Source: Methylotenera mobilis JLW8
GTDB taxonomy: Bacteria; Pseudomonadota; Gammaproteobacteria; Burkholderiales; Methylophilaceae
Reading direction: 5' to 3'
Length of the DNA: 64,000 bases
Assembly (NCBI RefSeq): GCF_000023705.1
Contig: NC_012968.1
Span: 1-64,000, forward strand
Position 1 is the stretch's first letter. Each line of letters opens with the position of its first letter. Of the stretch, positions 1-12,168 are shown one piece after another. Below the pieces are notes generated by a model. The model ran no database searches. It was given only the letters and a program-made list of their open reading frames with translations, and was not told the origin of the DNA. The translations under genes and the position numbers were made by a program.

Positions 1-29
1 AAATTTTATTCGTTAATTTTGAAAATGGC

Positions 30-38
30 TGTGGATAA
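30..38 (-). other. DnaA box upstream of dnaA
   Basis: The plus strand reads TGTGGATAA, the exact complement of the DnaA-box consensus TTATCCACA. A weaker relative (AGTGGATAG) follows at about 64-72. In many bacteria such boxes lie in front of dnaA and serve autoregulation or form part of a bipartite origin. The box match is direct; its role is inferred. Confidence 0.75.
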
Positions 39-201
39 GTTGTGACAAACCAGCTAAAATGCAGTGGATAGATTAGCGTTCAGTTGTACGCAATTTTACC
101 AAAAAATAAAATAAAAACAATAAGTTACCAATTCATACAATCGTTGTTATTTCAATACATTAGTTAAAAATAACTGTACAAACTAAGGTATATCATTACA
201 G

Positions 202-1620
202 ATGGAAAATTTTTGGCCTGCTTGTCTTTCTAAATTTCAGAAAGAACTTTCAGCACAACAATTCAATACTTGGATCAAACCGCTGCAAACGGAAGTTAAT
301 GGAGATGCTGTGCGCATCTTTGCGCCTAATCGTTTTGTGATGCAGTGGGTTAAAGATCGATTTTTGAAAAAAATTGAACAATTTGCAGAGGAGCATCAGC
401 CTGATCTTCAAATTGAATTAGTGCTAGGCGACGCTACAGCCAAACCAGCTCCGGCCGAACCAGTGAAAAAAGTAGCTAAAACTGTGCTTGAAGCAAAACT
501 ACCCGCTGAAGAAATCAGGTCTGAGAGCATTAAACAGAATTTAACTGAAGTATTAGCTAAAACTAAGAAAACAGCGGCAAGCGCTGTTAAAAAAACAGAC
601 ACTTCAAATTTAAACCCTACATTTAACTTCAATAACTACGTCACCGGCCGTGCTAACCAATTAGCACGCGCAGCAGCGATCCAAGTAGCCGAAAATCCCG
701 GCAGTGCCTACAATCCGCTGTTCATCTATGGCGGTGTGGGTTTGGGTAAAACCCACTTGCTGCAAGCAATCGGTAACGAATTAAGACTACATAACCCTGA
801 TGCGAAGATTCGTTATTTGCACGCCGAGCGTTATGTATCTGATGTGGTAAAGGCCTATGAACATAAAGCGTTTGATGAATTTAAACGCCAATATCACTCA
901 CTGGATTTATTGCTGATTGATGATATTCAGTTTTTTGCTAAAAAAACACGTACGCAAGAAGAATTCTTTTACGCGTTTAACTCGCTGATTGAAGCAAAAA
1001 AACAAATTGTCATTACCTGTGACACTTATCCTAAAGAGATTGCCGACGTAGATGAGCGCTTAAGAACCCGCTTTAGCTGGGGTTTAACCGTAGCCGTAGA
1101 ACCACCTGAACTAGAAATGCGTGTAGCAATCTTGCTGAAAAAGGCAGAAGCGGTAAATCTCAACCTGCCTGAGGACGTTGCATTTTTTATCGCTAAGCAA
1201 ATCAGATCTAGCGTACGCGAGCTGGAAGGGGCCTTAAACCGCATTATTGCAATGTCTAAGTTCACAGGTCACGCCATTGACGTACACCTCGCCAAAGACG
1301 CTTTACGTGACTTAATCGCAGTACGTGGTCGCCAGGTCACTATGGAAAACATACAGAAGACCGTTGCTGACTACTACAAAATCAAAGTAGCAGAGATGTA
1401 TAGCAAAAAAAGAACGCGTAATTTTGCCCGTCCTAGACAGATTGCCATGGCTTTATCCCGTGAATTAACCAATCATAGTTTCCCAGAAATTGGTGAGGCA
1501 TTTGGTGGCAGACACCACACCACGGTGATGCATGCCTGCGATGAGATTGATCAATTAAGACAAAATGACGCCACCATTGCCAGAGATATTGGGTTTTTAG
1601 TGCAAGTAATTAGGGATTAA
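202..1620 (+). CDS. dnaA: Chromosomal replication initiator protein DnaA
   Basis: AAA+ ATPase that binds DnaA boxes, melts the origin and loads the replicative helicase. At 472 residues it is of usual length. The N-terminal domain I begins MENFWPACLSKFQKEL and a charged Ala/Lys-rich linker follows (about 75-135). Walker A (GGVGLGKTH) lies near residue 177 and Walker B (LLLIDDIQFF) near 238. The C-terminal DNA-binding signature GGRHHTTVMHACDEI is intact. The ATG has only a weak purine-rich leader. It is first in the dnaA-dnaN-gyrB order and is flanked by DnaA boxes on both sides, which suggests autoregulation. Confidence 0.98.
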   Translation: MENFWPACLSKFQKELSAQQFNTWIKPLQTEVNGDAVRIFAPNRFVMQWVKDRFLKKIEQFAEEHQPDLQIELVLGDATAKPAPAEPVKKVAKTVLEAKLPAEEIRSESIKQNLTEVLAKTKKTAASAVKKTDTSNLNPTFNFNNYVTGRANQLARAAAIQVAENPGSAYNPLFIYGGVGLGKTHLLQAIGNELRLHNPDAKIRYLHAERYVSDVVKAYEHKAFDEFKRQYHSLDLLLIDDIQFFAKKTRTQEEFFYAFNSLIEAKKQIVITCDTYPKEIADVDERLRTRFSWGLTVAVEPPELEMRVAILLKKAEAVNLNLPEDVAFFIAKQIRSSVRELEGALNRIIAMSKFTGHAIDVHLAKDALRDLIAVRGRQVTMENIQKTVADYYKIKVAEMYSKKRTRNFARPRQIAMALSRELTNHSFPEIGEAFGGRHHTTVMHACDEIDQLRQNDATIARDIGFLVQVIRD

Positions 1621-1868
1621 ATAGTAAAAATCAGCTTAATTTTCTGCAATGGGGTTAAGGATATGTTGTGGATAAAATTAGCATAAGGTTGTGATTAAGA
1701 AATTTTGGAAAAATAATCAACAATTGACCCACAGTAGATTATGCTTTTACCAAGATAAAAAAATTTGTTGCAAGCTATTGAAAATATTAAATAAAAAGTA
1801 GTTATGCACAAAAAAATGCAACATTATTATTGTTATTATTTTATATATATATTATTTAGGTTAAAGAG
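1621..1868. other. Candidate replication origin (oriC) between dnaA and dnaN
   Basis: This 248-bp gap holds a perfect DnaA box (TGTGGATAA at 1667-1675) and a second box fitting TTATNCACA (TTATGCACA at 1802-1810). A run made almost only of A and T follows (about 1820-1858, with a TATATATATA core) and resembles a DNA-unwinding element. The combination of boxes plus AT-rich stretch next to dnaA is typical of bacterial origins. Sequence elements are seen; origin function is inferred. A GC-skew plot of the whole chromosome would decide. Confidence 0.7.
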
Positions 1869-2969
1869 ATGAATATACAAATCAACCGAGAAACGTTATT
1901 AAAACCGTTAACTTCAGTTACTAGCATTGTAGAAAAGAGACATACGCTACCGATTTTGTCTAACTTATTGCTTGAAGCTAAACAAAACAAAATTCATCTC
2001 ACGGCGACTGATTTAGAAATGCAAATTTCCTTATCTGTGGACAGTGCTACCAGTAATGATTTCTCAACAACGATATCAGCGAAGAAATTATTAGATATTT
2101 GCAGATCATTACCTGATAACTCTGATATCAATATGGCGACTAATGACAGCCGTATTACTGTGAAAGCGGGCAAGAGCCGTTTTAATTTACAGACATTACC
2201 GGCAGCTGATTATCCAGTGATGACTAAAACCCAATCACAAGGTACGGTGATTACTATTCCGCAAAGACAGCTTAAAGAGTTGTTGAAGCAAGTAGAGTTT
2301 GCTATGGCGCAACAAGACATCAGGTATTACTTGAATGGCTTATTGGTTGAAGTGGTAGCCAATCGTTTAAATATTGTAGGTACCGATGGTCATCGTTTAA
2401 GTTTTACTTCTACAGAATTAAAAGAAAACTATGAAAAACAAGATGTTATCTTGCCACGCAAGACGGTAATCGAGTTAATTAAGCTATTGGATGATAGTGA
2501 AGAAGATGTCAATGTAGAAATTGCCAATAACCAAGTTAACTTTAGTTTTGGTAATATTAGGCTGATTTCAAAAGTAATTGATGGTAAGTTCCCTGATTAC
2601 AATCGTGTCATACCTACTGGTCATCAAAATACATTTACCACAGAGCGTTTAGGTGTATTGTTAGCAATGCAACGTGCATCGATTTTATCGAATGAGAAAT
2701 ATCGCGGTATCCGCATGGTGTTAAGCAACAATAATTTAAAACTAATCAGTACCAATAGCGACCAGGAAGAGGCAGAAGAAGAATTAGAAATAGCTTATGG
2801 CAGTGATGCACTGGATATTGGCTTTAATGTGACGTATCTCATTGATGTACTTAACAATACCAATAGTGAGCAAGTGACTTTCTCGTTTGCTGATGCAAAC
2901 AGTAGCTGCTTGATTACCTTGCCAAATAACCCAGATTACAAATATGTTGTGATGCCAATGCGTATCTAA
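1869..2969 (+). CDS. dnaN: DNA polymerase III subunit beta (sliding clamp)
   Basis: Ring-forming clamp that tethers DNA polymerase III to its template and recruits repair and regulatory proteins. The 366-residue length is standard. It opens MNIQINRETLLKPL and contains the first-domain landmark KRHTLPILSNLLL. It also has the GTDGHRL segment and the C-terminal YVVMPMRI ending that is characteristic of beta clamps. It lies directly after the origin candidate, with AGG and AAAGAG purine tracts ahead of the ATG. A parS site and a strong hairpin separate it from gyrB. Confidence 0.98.
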   Translation: MNIQINRETLLKPLTSVTSIVEKRHTLPILSNLLLEAKQNKIHLTATDLEMQISLSVDSATSNDFSTTISAKKLLDICRSLPDNSDINMATNDSRITVKAGKSRFNLQTLPAADYPVMTKTQSQGTVITIPQRQLKELLKQVEFAMAQQDIRYYLNGLLVEVVANRLNIVGTDGHRLSFTSTELKENYEKQDVILPRKTVIELIKLLDDSEEDVNVEIANNQVNFSFGNIRLISKVIDGKFPDYNRVIPTGHQNTFTTERLGVLLAMQRASILSNEKYRGIRMVLSNNNLKLISTNSDQEEAEEELEIAYGSDALDIGFNVTYLIDVLNNTNSEQVTFSFADANSSCLITLPNNPDYKYVVMPMRI

Positions 2970-2974
2970 CCTAG

Positions 2975-5476
<2,502 letters not shown>

Positions 5477-5539
5477 TTTTGTAGGTTCTCACTGATTTCT
5501 AGATTTTTGAATTTTAAGAAGTCATTTTCTTAATTTGTA

Positions 5540-5563
5540 TAAGGGGCTCTATTAAGCCCTTTA
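5540..5563 (+). terminator. Probable terminator after gyrB
   Basis: TAAGGGGCT pairs with AGCCCTTTA across a 6-base loop, with one G-T wobble, and is followed by a T/A-rich stretch. It sits 64 bases after the gyrB stop. The T tract is interrupted, so strength is uncertain. Confidence 0.5.
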
Positions 5564-5689
5564 TACATTTCATAACAAAGAAAAAACAGTGATTTAATCA
5601 CAGGTATTCGAGACAGAAGTGTTAAGTAATTGCCTCTTGATTTAAGATCTTTTAAAAAGCTAGATAGTTTAGAGTGCTTAATAAAAAAG

Positions 5690-6286
5690 CTATTTGTATA
5701 GTCGTTGCAACCCAAATTCGCATAATTGCTCTGCTTTCTGCCAACGCTGAGTATCAGGTAAGTTACCGAAATACACGATGCTAAATACCCCTTCAATAAT
5801 TGATTGACAATAAAGACTAATCAATTCGAAGTCATCATTCAGCTTTAGCTCACCTATTGCTATTGAATCTTTAAGCAACTTTTCAATTTGCACAATTCGC
5901 TGCTTTTCCCAAGCATAGCGTAAGTGCAATAAGTCAGGAGTGTCGTTAATACCAATGTATAGAAAAAACAACACACGCTGTATAGAGCTAGGTTCAATGT
6001 AGCTACGAATCTCTTGCATGCAATATTGTTTTAAATTGAGCAGCGGGCTCAATGCCATATCATTTTGAAATGGCTTAACTTGGTCAAGCGCGCGTTTTAC
6101 CATGGCGATGGCGACTTCTAACTTGCCTTTGTAATGTCCATACACTGCACCGCGCGATAGCATTGCGGCCTCTGCAATATCAGACATTGTTGTGAGCGTA
6201 AACCCTTTACTGTAGAACACTAGTTCCGCAGCATCCAAAATCTGGTCACGGGTTTTTTGAGCATCCTCTTTGGTTTTTCTAGCCAT
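5690..6286 (-). CDS. TetR/AcrR-type repressor of the adjacent RND efflux operon
   Basis: One-component repressor with an N-terminal TetR helix-turn-helix (QILDAAELVFYSKGFTLTTMSDIAEAAMLSRGAVYGHY region, here written only as landmarks TTMSDIAE and GAVYGHY). It has an all-helical ligand-binding C-terminus. I chose the ATG that begins MARKTKEDAQ, the usual start of AcrR/TtgR-like proteins. A longer frame adds MIIA from 6298, and neither start has a clear ribosome-binding site. It is divergent from the pump genes, and a 28-bp inverted repeat lies between them. It probably represses the pump and itself until an exported compound binds. Confidence 0.88.
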   Translation of the reverse strand: MARKTKEDAQKTRDQILDAAELVFYSKGFTLTTMSDIAEAAMLSRGAVYGHYKGKLEVAIAMVKRALDQVKPFQNDMALSPLLNLKQYCMQEIRSYIEPSSIQRVLFFLYIGINDTPDLLHLRYAWEKQRIVQIEKLLKDSIAIGELKLNDDFELISLYCQSIIEGVFSIVYFGNLPDTQRWQKAEQLCEFGLQRLYK

Positions 6287-6333
6287 AGCGATAATCATGC
6301 ATAGGAGTTGAGTTGTATGATTATAGCAAATAA

Positions 6334-6361
6334 TAATTAATCAGTCGTGATTGATTAATTA
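6334..6361. promoter_or_regulatory. Operator in the TetR/efflux divergent promoter region
   Basis: TAATTAATCA at 6334-6343 and TGATTAATTA at 6352-6361 are perfect inverted arms separated by 8 bases. The size and symmetry fit a TetR-family operator, and the site sits between the repressor and the pump operon. Binding is inferred from position. Confidence 0.7.
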
Positions 6362-6406
6362 AATAATTATCGATAGAATGGTCTTTCTGTCATTTAAGGC
6401 CGTTGT

Positions 6407-7582
6407 ATGTCGCTATTCCAATTACGATCAATTCTTATCTTTGTATCACTTTTTTTGCAGCTGGGGTTAGCTGCATGTAGTAAACAAGAAAGTGCTGCCG
6501 CCACACAAATCGGTGCGCCAGAAGTAGATGTTATCCAGGTACAGTATGCTGAAATTCCTAGGGATGTAGAGTTGCCAGGGCGTGTAGAGGCTTATCGAAT
6601 TGCAGAGGTCCGTGCACGCGTGACTGGAATTGTATCCAAGCGCTTATATCAGGAAGGGCAGGCTGTAAAAAGTGGTATGCCACTATTTGCGCTAAATCCA
6701 GAGCAACTGCTGGCAACAAAGCTAGAGTCTGATGCTGAGCTGGCAAAAACAGAGGCAAACTTAGTGAATGCTAACGACAAGCTAGCTCGCTACGAAGCAT
6801 TAGTAGGCGATCAGTCAGTTAGCCAACGCGACTACGGTGCAGCTAAGGCTGAAGTGCAGCTGGCAAAAGCTGAAGTAGCTTCGGCACAAGCCAAACTTAA
6901 TCGTGCAAAACTAGATGTTGGTTATGCCAATGTGGTATCACCTATTGATGGTGTAGCACGCCGTGCGCTAGTCACTGAGGGCGCGCTAGTCGGAAAAGAT
7001 GAGGCGACGCATATGACGACAGTGGAGCAAATTAACCCGGTCTATGTGAACTTTGCGCAGTCTTCGTCAGAGGTATTTGTGTTGCGCAAGTCGTTACGTG
7101 GTGGACAACTTAAAAGCAATGACGGTCAATTTAAAATTGAATTATTGCTGCCAGATGGCTCCCTGTATCCAAATGCTGGAAAACTTTCATTCTCTGATGT
7201 TTCTGTAAATCAAACCACTGACTCAGTGGTGATGCGCGCTATCTTTGATAACCCACAGCAGGAATTAATGCCAGGTGCTTACGTGCGTTTAAGAATACGT
7301 CAGGCGACTAACCCTAATGCCATTCTCATTCCTAGAGATGCATTGATGCGTGATCAGTTTTCTACGCGTGTTTGGGTAGTCAATTCAAAACAAATTATAG
7401 AGTCGAGAGAAGTGCAGACAGGAAGTTTATCAGGTAAGCAGTGGGTAGTTGAGCAAGGCTTACAACCCGGAGATCAAGTAGTCGTAACCAATGCCGCAAC
7501 GCAAACCGCGGGCACTAAAGTTACCCCAAAAGTGGTGACGATGACTGATACATCAGAAAAAACAACGAAAGCCGCTTCATGA
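6407..7582 (+). CDS. RND efflux periplasmic adaptor (AcrA/MexA type lipoprotein)
   Basis: Membrane-fusion protein linking the inner-membrane RND pump to the outer-membrane channel. The signal peptide ends in the lipobox GLAAC (Cys24), so it is a lipoprotein anchored on the periplasmic side. The barrel-sandwich start (ELPGRVEAYRIAEVRARVTGIV) and coiled-coil hairpin (about 95-165) are visible, followed by the beta-barrel segment ending LIPRDALMRD. The length of 391 matches AcrA/MexA. Its stop overlaps the start of the pump gene by 4 bases (ATGA), so the three pump genes are translationally coupled. AAGG lies ahead of the ATG. Confidence 0.95.
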   Translation: MSLFQLRSILIFVSLFLQLGLAACSKQESAAATQIGAPEVDVIQVQYAEIPRDVELPGRVEAYRIAEVRARVTGIVSKRLYQEGQAVKSGMPLFALNPEQLLATKLESDAELAKTEANLVNANDKLARYEALVGDQSVSQRDYGAAKAEVQLAKAEVASAQAKLNRAKLDVGYANVVSPIDGVARRALVTEGALVGKDEATHMTTVEQINPVYVNFAQSSSEVFVLRKSLRGGQLKSNDGQFKIELLLPDGSLYPNAGKLSFSDVSVNQTTDSVVMRAIFDNPQQELMPGAYVRLRIRQATNPNAILIPRDALMRDQFSTRVWVVNSKQIIESREVQTGSLSGKQWVVEQGLQPGDQVVVTNAATQTAGTKVTPKVVTMTDTSEKTTKAAS

Positions 7583-10500
7583 GTAGATTTTTTATTGATC
7601 GCCCCATTTTTGCTTGGGTGATTGCGATCTTAATCGTATTAGCTGGCGTGCTGGCCATTAAGCAATTGCCAATTGCACAGTATCCTGATATTGCACCACC
7701 AGTGGTGAATATTGCTGCAAGCTATCCTGGTGCCTCTGCCAAGGTAGTGGAGGAAACCGTCACCTCAATTATAGAGCGCGAGATGAACGGCATTCCTGGT
7801 TTGATGTATGTGTCGGCCACCAGTAATTTTGGCTTAGCCTCAATCAGTGTCACATTCCGACAAGGAACTAATCCTGACTTAGCTGCAGTCGATGTGCAAA
7901 ACCGACTTAAAAGCATAGAGGTACGATTACCGGAAATTGTACGTCGTAGCGGAATTAATGTGGAGAAGTCAGCAGATAGCTTCCAGTTAATTGTCTCTTT
8001 AACCTCTGAGGATAACCGTTACAGCGAGATTGACCTCGGTGAATTAGCATCCTCTACGGTGATCCCAACCCTAAAACGCGTGCAAGGCGTGGGTAAGGTG
8101 CAATCATTTAGTCCTGAGTACGCCATGCGTATCTGGCCAGATCCACAAAAGATGGCTGGTTTGAATGTAAGCGTTAGTGAGATTTCCAATGTATTACGTA
8201 GTTACAACACACGGCTAACGCTGGGGCAAGTTGGCGCTAATGGCGTCCCAGAAGCATCACCGCTTAGCGTTTCTCTGGAGGCGGAAGCAACTCTAAAAAC
8301 TGTCGAAGATTTTGCCAATGTGCCGTTACGCACGCAAGCCGATGGTTCTGCGCTACTCATAAAAGATGTGGCACGAGTAGAGCTAGGCAGTAGCGATTAC
8401 ACCTTTAGTTCTAAAGTGAACGGCAAGAATGCTGCGGGTATGGCAATTAAGCTATCCCCAGGCTCTAATGCGGTAGAAACCGTTGCTCGGGTTAAAGAGT
8501 CGATGGCAAAAATGCAGGCATATTTTCCACCTAATGTCATGTACCAACTGTCATACGACTCCTCGGCCTTCGTGTCGATTTCGATTAAAAAAGTGATTCA
8601 GACCTTAGTCGAAGCAGTGATACTCGTGTTCTTGGTCATGTATCTGTTTATGCAGAATCTACGCGCCACGCTCATTCCAACTATCGTAGTGCCAATTGCC
8701 CTAATGGGTACATTTGCCGTGATGTACTGGCTGGGTTACTCCATCAACGTATTGACCATGTTTGGTGTGGTGCTGGCAATTGGTATCTTAGTAGATGACG
8801 CTATCGTGGTAGTAGAAAACGTAGAGCGCCTTATTGTCGAAGAAGGTTTATCTGCCTACGATGCAACAGTAAAAGCTATGTCGCAAATTAGTGGCGCGGT
8901 TGTTGGCATTACGGTAGTGCTAGTGTCGGTATTTATTCCGATGGCATTTTTCAGTGGCGCTGTAGGTAATATTTACCGCCAGTTCTCATTGTCATTATCG
9001 GTATCGATAGCCTTTTCTGCGTTTTTAGCACTGTCACTAACGCCTGCACTGTGTTCAACATTATTACGACACGAGCCTCAAGTCAAAGCGCGATTTTTTA
9101 TCTGGTTTAATCGTAGCTTTAAGCGTATGACTGAGCGTTACACACGCCTCACAGGTGGCCTACTGAATAAGCCATTACGCTGGTTGGTGGTGTTTGCCCT
9201 CATTGTCACTTTGGTTGGCTGGCTGTTTGCACGCCTTCCAGGTGCATTCTTGCCAGAAGAAGATCAAGGTAACTTTATGGTAATGGTGTCGCTACCACAG
9301 AGTGCCACCTTGGCCGAAACGGCAGAAGTGCTTGGTGACATCAGTAGCTACATTCAAAAAAATGAGCCGATCGAAAATATCTTTGAAGTAAGTGGTTTTA
9401 GCTTCTATGGCACGAGTACCAATAGTGGCATGTTATTTATCACGCTTAAAGACTGGCAAGAGCGTCCCAAGGCTGAGCAACAAGTAAAAGCGATTGTAGA
9501 TCGGGTCAATCAGCAGTTTTTCGGTCGACCTAACCTGAGCATTTTTGCCATGAACGCACCGCCTCTGCCTGAACTTGGCAGTGTAGGTGGATTCGATTTG
9601 CGATTGGTAGACCGCGCCAGCGTAGGGATTGAAAAGCTGACAGAAGCGCGTGATCAGTTACTCACAGAGTCCACTAAGCACCCAGAGTTAACCAATGTGT
9701 TGTTTGCGGGACTATACAATGCACCAATTGTAAATGTGCATTTAGATCGTGCCAAAGCCAGTGCGCTAGGTATTTCTCTAGATGAAATTAACGAGACATT
9801 AGCAACACTACTTGGCTCTAATTATCTTGGTGACTTTGTTTATGGTAGTCAGGTGCGCCGTGTCATTGTGCAGGCAGATGGCAAACAGCGCCAAACATTG
9901 GAGGATGTTAAAAAAATCAGGCTAAAAGCGGCTGATGGTAGTCTCGTGCCTTTATCCTCAATCATCACTCTGGAGTGGGGCATGGGCACACCGCAGCGCA
10001 CACGCTTTAACGGCTTCCCATCCTTTAATATTAACGGCGGTGCAGCGCCAGGCTACAGTAGCGGTGATGCTATGCATGCGATGGAAAAAATGGTGCAAAG
10101 TCTGGGCAAGGGGATTGGTTTTGAATGGGCTGGACAATCGCTAGAAGAAAAGCAATCAGGCAGTCAGGCCGCGTTGTTATTCGGCTTGTCTATTATGGTG
10201 GTATTTCTAGTATTAGCGGCTTTATATGAAAGCTGGGCAATACCGTTTGCAGTGATATTGGTCGTACCTTTGGGCGTGTTAGGTGCTTTATTAGGTGTGA
10301 CAGTGCGTGAGCTACCTAATGACATTTACTTCAAAGTCGGCCTCATTGCGACGATAGGTTTATCTGCAAAGAACGCCATTCTGATTGTTGAGTTTGCGCG
10401 TGAGCATGTATTGCAAGGTATGCCACTGCTTGAGGCTAGCTTGCTAGCGGCGAAAGAGCGTTTACGCCCGATTGTCATGACGTCATTGGCATTTGGTGTT

Positions 10501-10683
10501 GGCGTGATGCCTCTGGCATTTGCAACTGGCGCTGCGTCTGGTGCCCAGATTGCTATTGGAACCAGCGTGCTAGGTGGCATTATTGCTGCCACCTTGCTGG
10601 CCATCTTTTTTGTTCCATTGTTTTTTATTGTGGTTGGACGCTGGATGCACAAACCAGAATCTACCCGTAAGGATTTTGCATGA
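7579..10683 (+). CDS. RND multidrug efflux permease (AcrB/MexB, HAE1 family)
   Basis: Proton-driven trimeric inner-membrane pump for hydrophobic or amphiphilic compounds. At 1034 residues it has the usual 12 membrane helices and two large periplasmic loops. The N-terminus MSRFFIDRPIFAWVIAI is typical of HAE1 pumps. The proton-relay pair Asp406-Asp407 is present in GILVDDAIVVVEN and the partner Lys931 in GLSAKNAILIVEF. The preceding and following genes each overlap it by 4 bases. The substrate cannot be read from sequence. Confidence 0.96.
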   Translation: MSRFFIDRPIFAWVIAILIVLAGVLAIKQLPIAQYPDIAPPVVNIAASYPGASAKVVEETVTSIIEREMNGIPGLMYVSATSNFGLASISVTFRQGTNPDLAAVDVQNRLKSIEVRLPEIVRRSGINVEKSADSFQLIVSLTSEDNRYSEIDLGELASSTVIPTLKRVQGVGKVQSFSPEYAMRIWPDPQKMAGLNVSVSEISNVLRSYNTRLTLGQVGANGVPEASPLSVSLEAEATLKTVEDFANVPLRTQADGSALLIKDVARVELGSSDYTFSSKVNGKNAAGMAIKLSPGSNAVETVARVKESMAKMQAYFPPNVMYQLSYDSSAFVSISIKKVIQTLVEAVILVFLVMYLFMQNLRATLIPTIVVPIALMGTFAVMYWLGYSINVLTMFGVVLAIGILVDDAIVVVENVERLIVEEGLSAYDATVKAMSQISGAVVGITVVLVSVFIPMAFFSGAVGNIYRQFSLSLSVSIAFSAFLALSLTPALCSTLLRHEPQVKARFFIWFNRSFKRMTERYTRLTGGLLNKPLRWLVVFALIVTLVGWLFARLPGAFLPEEDQGNFMVMVSLPQSATLAETAEVLGDISSYIQKNEPIENIFEVSGFSFYGTSTNSGMLFITLKDWQERPKAEQQVKAIVDRVNQQFFGRPNLSIFAMNAPPLPELGSVGGFDLRLVDRASVGIEKLTEARDQLLTESTKHPELTNVLFAGLYNAPIVNVHLDRAKASALGISLDEINETLATLLGSNYLGDFVYGSQVRRVIVQADGKQRQTLEDVKKIRLKAADGSLVPLSSIITLEWGMGTPQRTRFNGFPSFNINGGAAPGYSSGDAMHAMEKMVQSLGKGIGFEWAGQSLEEKQSGSQAALLFGLSIMVVFLVLAALYESWAIPFAVILVVPLGVLGALLGVTVRELPNDIYFKVGLIATIGLSAKNAILIVEFAREHVLQGMPLLEASLLAAKERLRPIVMTSLAFGVGVMPLAFATGAASGAQIAIGTSVLGGIIAATLLAIFFVPLFFIVVGRWMHKPESTRKDFA

Positions 10684-12062
10684 AGCATTACCGTATTCCT
10701 GCCGTAGTTGCGCTGGCACTTGCCATCAGTAGTTGCTCCTTGATTCCTGAGTATTTGAGGCCTGCCGCCCCTGTGCCTGAGAGCTACCCTGGGCAGCCAG
10801 CCAATGACGCGGTGACTGAAGCCCCACCGCTAACTTGGCAGAGCTATTTTCCTGATGCTGACTTACAGAAATTAATTCAAGTTGGCTTGCAGCATAATCG
10901 TGACCTGAAAACAGCAGTATTGCGTATAGATGAAGCCAAGGCGCTCTATGGCATTCAAAATGCAGATCGTTTACCAACGATACAAGGCAATCTAAATTAC
11001 GATCGTAATAAAACGGTATTTAGCTCCAGCCAAGCGTTTGAAGCTGAACTCTTCAAAGCTGGTGTAGGTATTTCTGATTTTGAAATTGATGTATTTGGTC
11101 GTGTCAAAAGCTTATCGCAAGCAGCGTTGGAACAATATCTGGCGATTACAGAAAACCAGCAGGCAATTCAGGCAACACTGGTGACAGAGATTGCAACGCA
11201 GTATGTCAATCTACTGACCATACACGCACAACTAAAACTTGCAGAACAAACGCTAGATGATAGAAAGCAAATTTTACAGCGTACCCAGCGGCGCTTTGAT
11301 GCAGGTATTGATCAAGTGCTTGATTTAAAAGCAGCACAAATACAGGTTGAGCAAGTGCAGGCACAGCATGCCCAATGGCAGCGCCAGCTTGTTACTACGC
11401 AAAATGCGCTGTATTTGCTGCTGGGAGAGTCATCACAACGCACAATTTTAACAATTAAACCGCTGGAAGATTTAAAAGTTGGCGAAGCGCCAATTGGTAT
11501 GCCTTCTAGTCTATTAACTAGAAGAGCAGATATTCGTGCAGCGGAGCATCAGCTCAAATCTGCCAATGCTAATATTGGTGGAGCAAGAGCAGCGTTTTAC
11601 CCTCGCTTGCAATTAACGACCAATGTGGGTTTAGTCAACTCGGAGTTTACTAAATTATTTTCTGATACTGGGAGCAATTACTGGGCTTTTAGCCCACAAC
11701 TCATTATCCCAATTTTTAACTATGGCAGAAACAAAGCCAATTTAAATCTAGCTGATGCTAGGCAGCACATTGAAGTCGTTAATTATGAAAAAACCATACA
11801 AACTGCCTTTCGTGAAGTAATGGATGTACTATCTGCTCGGGAGGCAATTGCTGAGGAAAGTTCTGCTAGAACAAGATTGAGTGATTTAGAGAGTAGCCGC
11901 CTACAACTAGTGAAACGAAAACTAGATCAAGGGTTGGTCACTTACCTAGAGTTACTAGATGCTCAGCGTAGCGTGCTAGACGCGCAGTCACAAGTATTAC
12001 AAACTCGCCAACTAGTTTTACAAAATCAGGTGAATTTATATAAAGCTCTTGGTGGGAGTTAA
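10680..12062 (+). CDS. Outer-membrane efflux channel lipoprotein (OprM/NodT type)
   Basis: Outer-membrane factor that completes the tripartite pump. The signal sequence ends ISSC (Cys19), so the protein is lipidated like OprM. The 460-residue length and duplicated alpha-helical repeat with NADRLPTIQGNL and AAFYPRLQLTTNVG segments match the NodT subfamily. It overlaps the permease stop by 4 bases and is last in the operon. No T-rich hairpin is obvious behind it; a short CTAG repeat follows the stop. Confidence 0.94.
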   Translation: MKHYRIPAVVALALAISSCSLIPEYLRPAAPVPESYPGQPANDAVTEAPPLTWQSYFPDADLQKLIQVGLQHNRDLKTAVLRIDEAKALYGIQNADRLPTIQGNLNYDRNKTVFSSSQAFEAELFKAGVGISDFEIDVFGRVKSLSQAALEQYLAITENQQAIQATLVTEIATQYVNLLTIHAQLKLAEQTLDDRKQILQRTQRRFDAGIDQVLDLKAAQIQVEQVQAQHAQWQRQLVTTQNALYLLLGESSQRTILTIKPLEDLKVGEAPIGMPSSLLTRRADIRAAEHQLKSANANIGGARAAFYPRLQLTTNVGLVNSEFTKLFSDTGSNYWAFSPQLIIPIFNYGRNKANLNLADARQHIEVVNYEKTIQTAFREVMDVLSAREAIAEESSARTRLSDLESSRLQLVKRKLDQGLVTYLELLDAQRSVLDAQSQVLQTRQLVLQNQVNLYKALGGS

Positions 12063-12168
12063 TAAACGTCTAGTAAACTAGTGGCGATTCAGATATAGAT
12101 TGTGCCATCCCTAAGGATACAGCCGGTCTGGTTTTATATGTGAGATAACCAAGGATCTTTTGCTTAAC

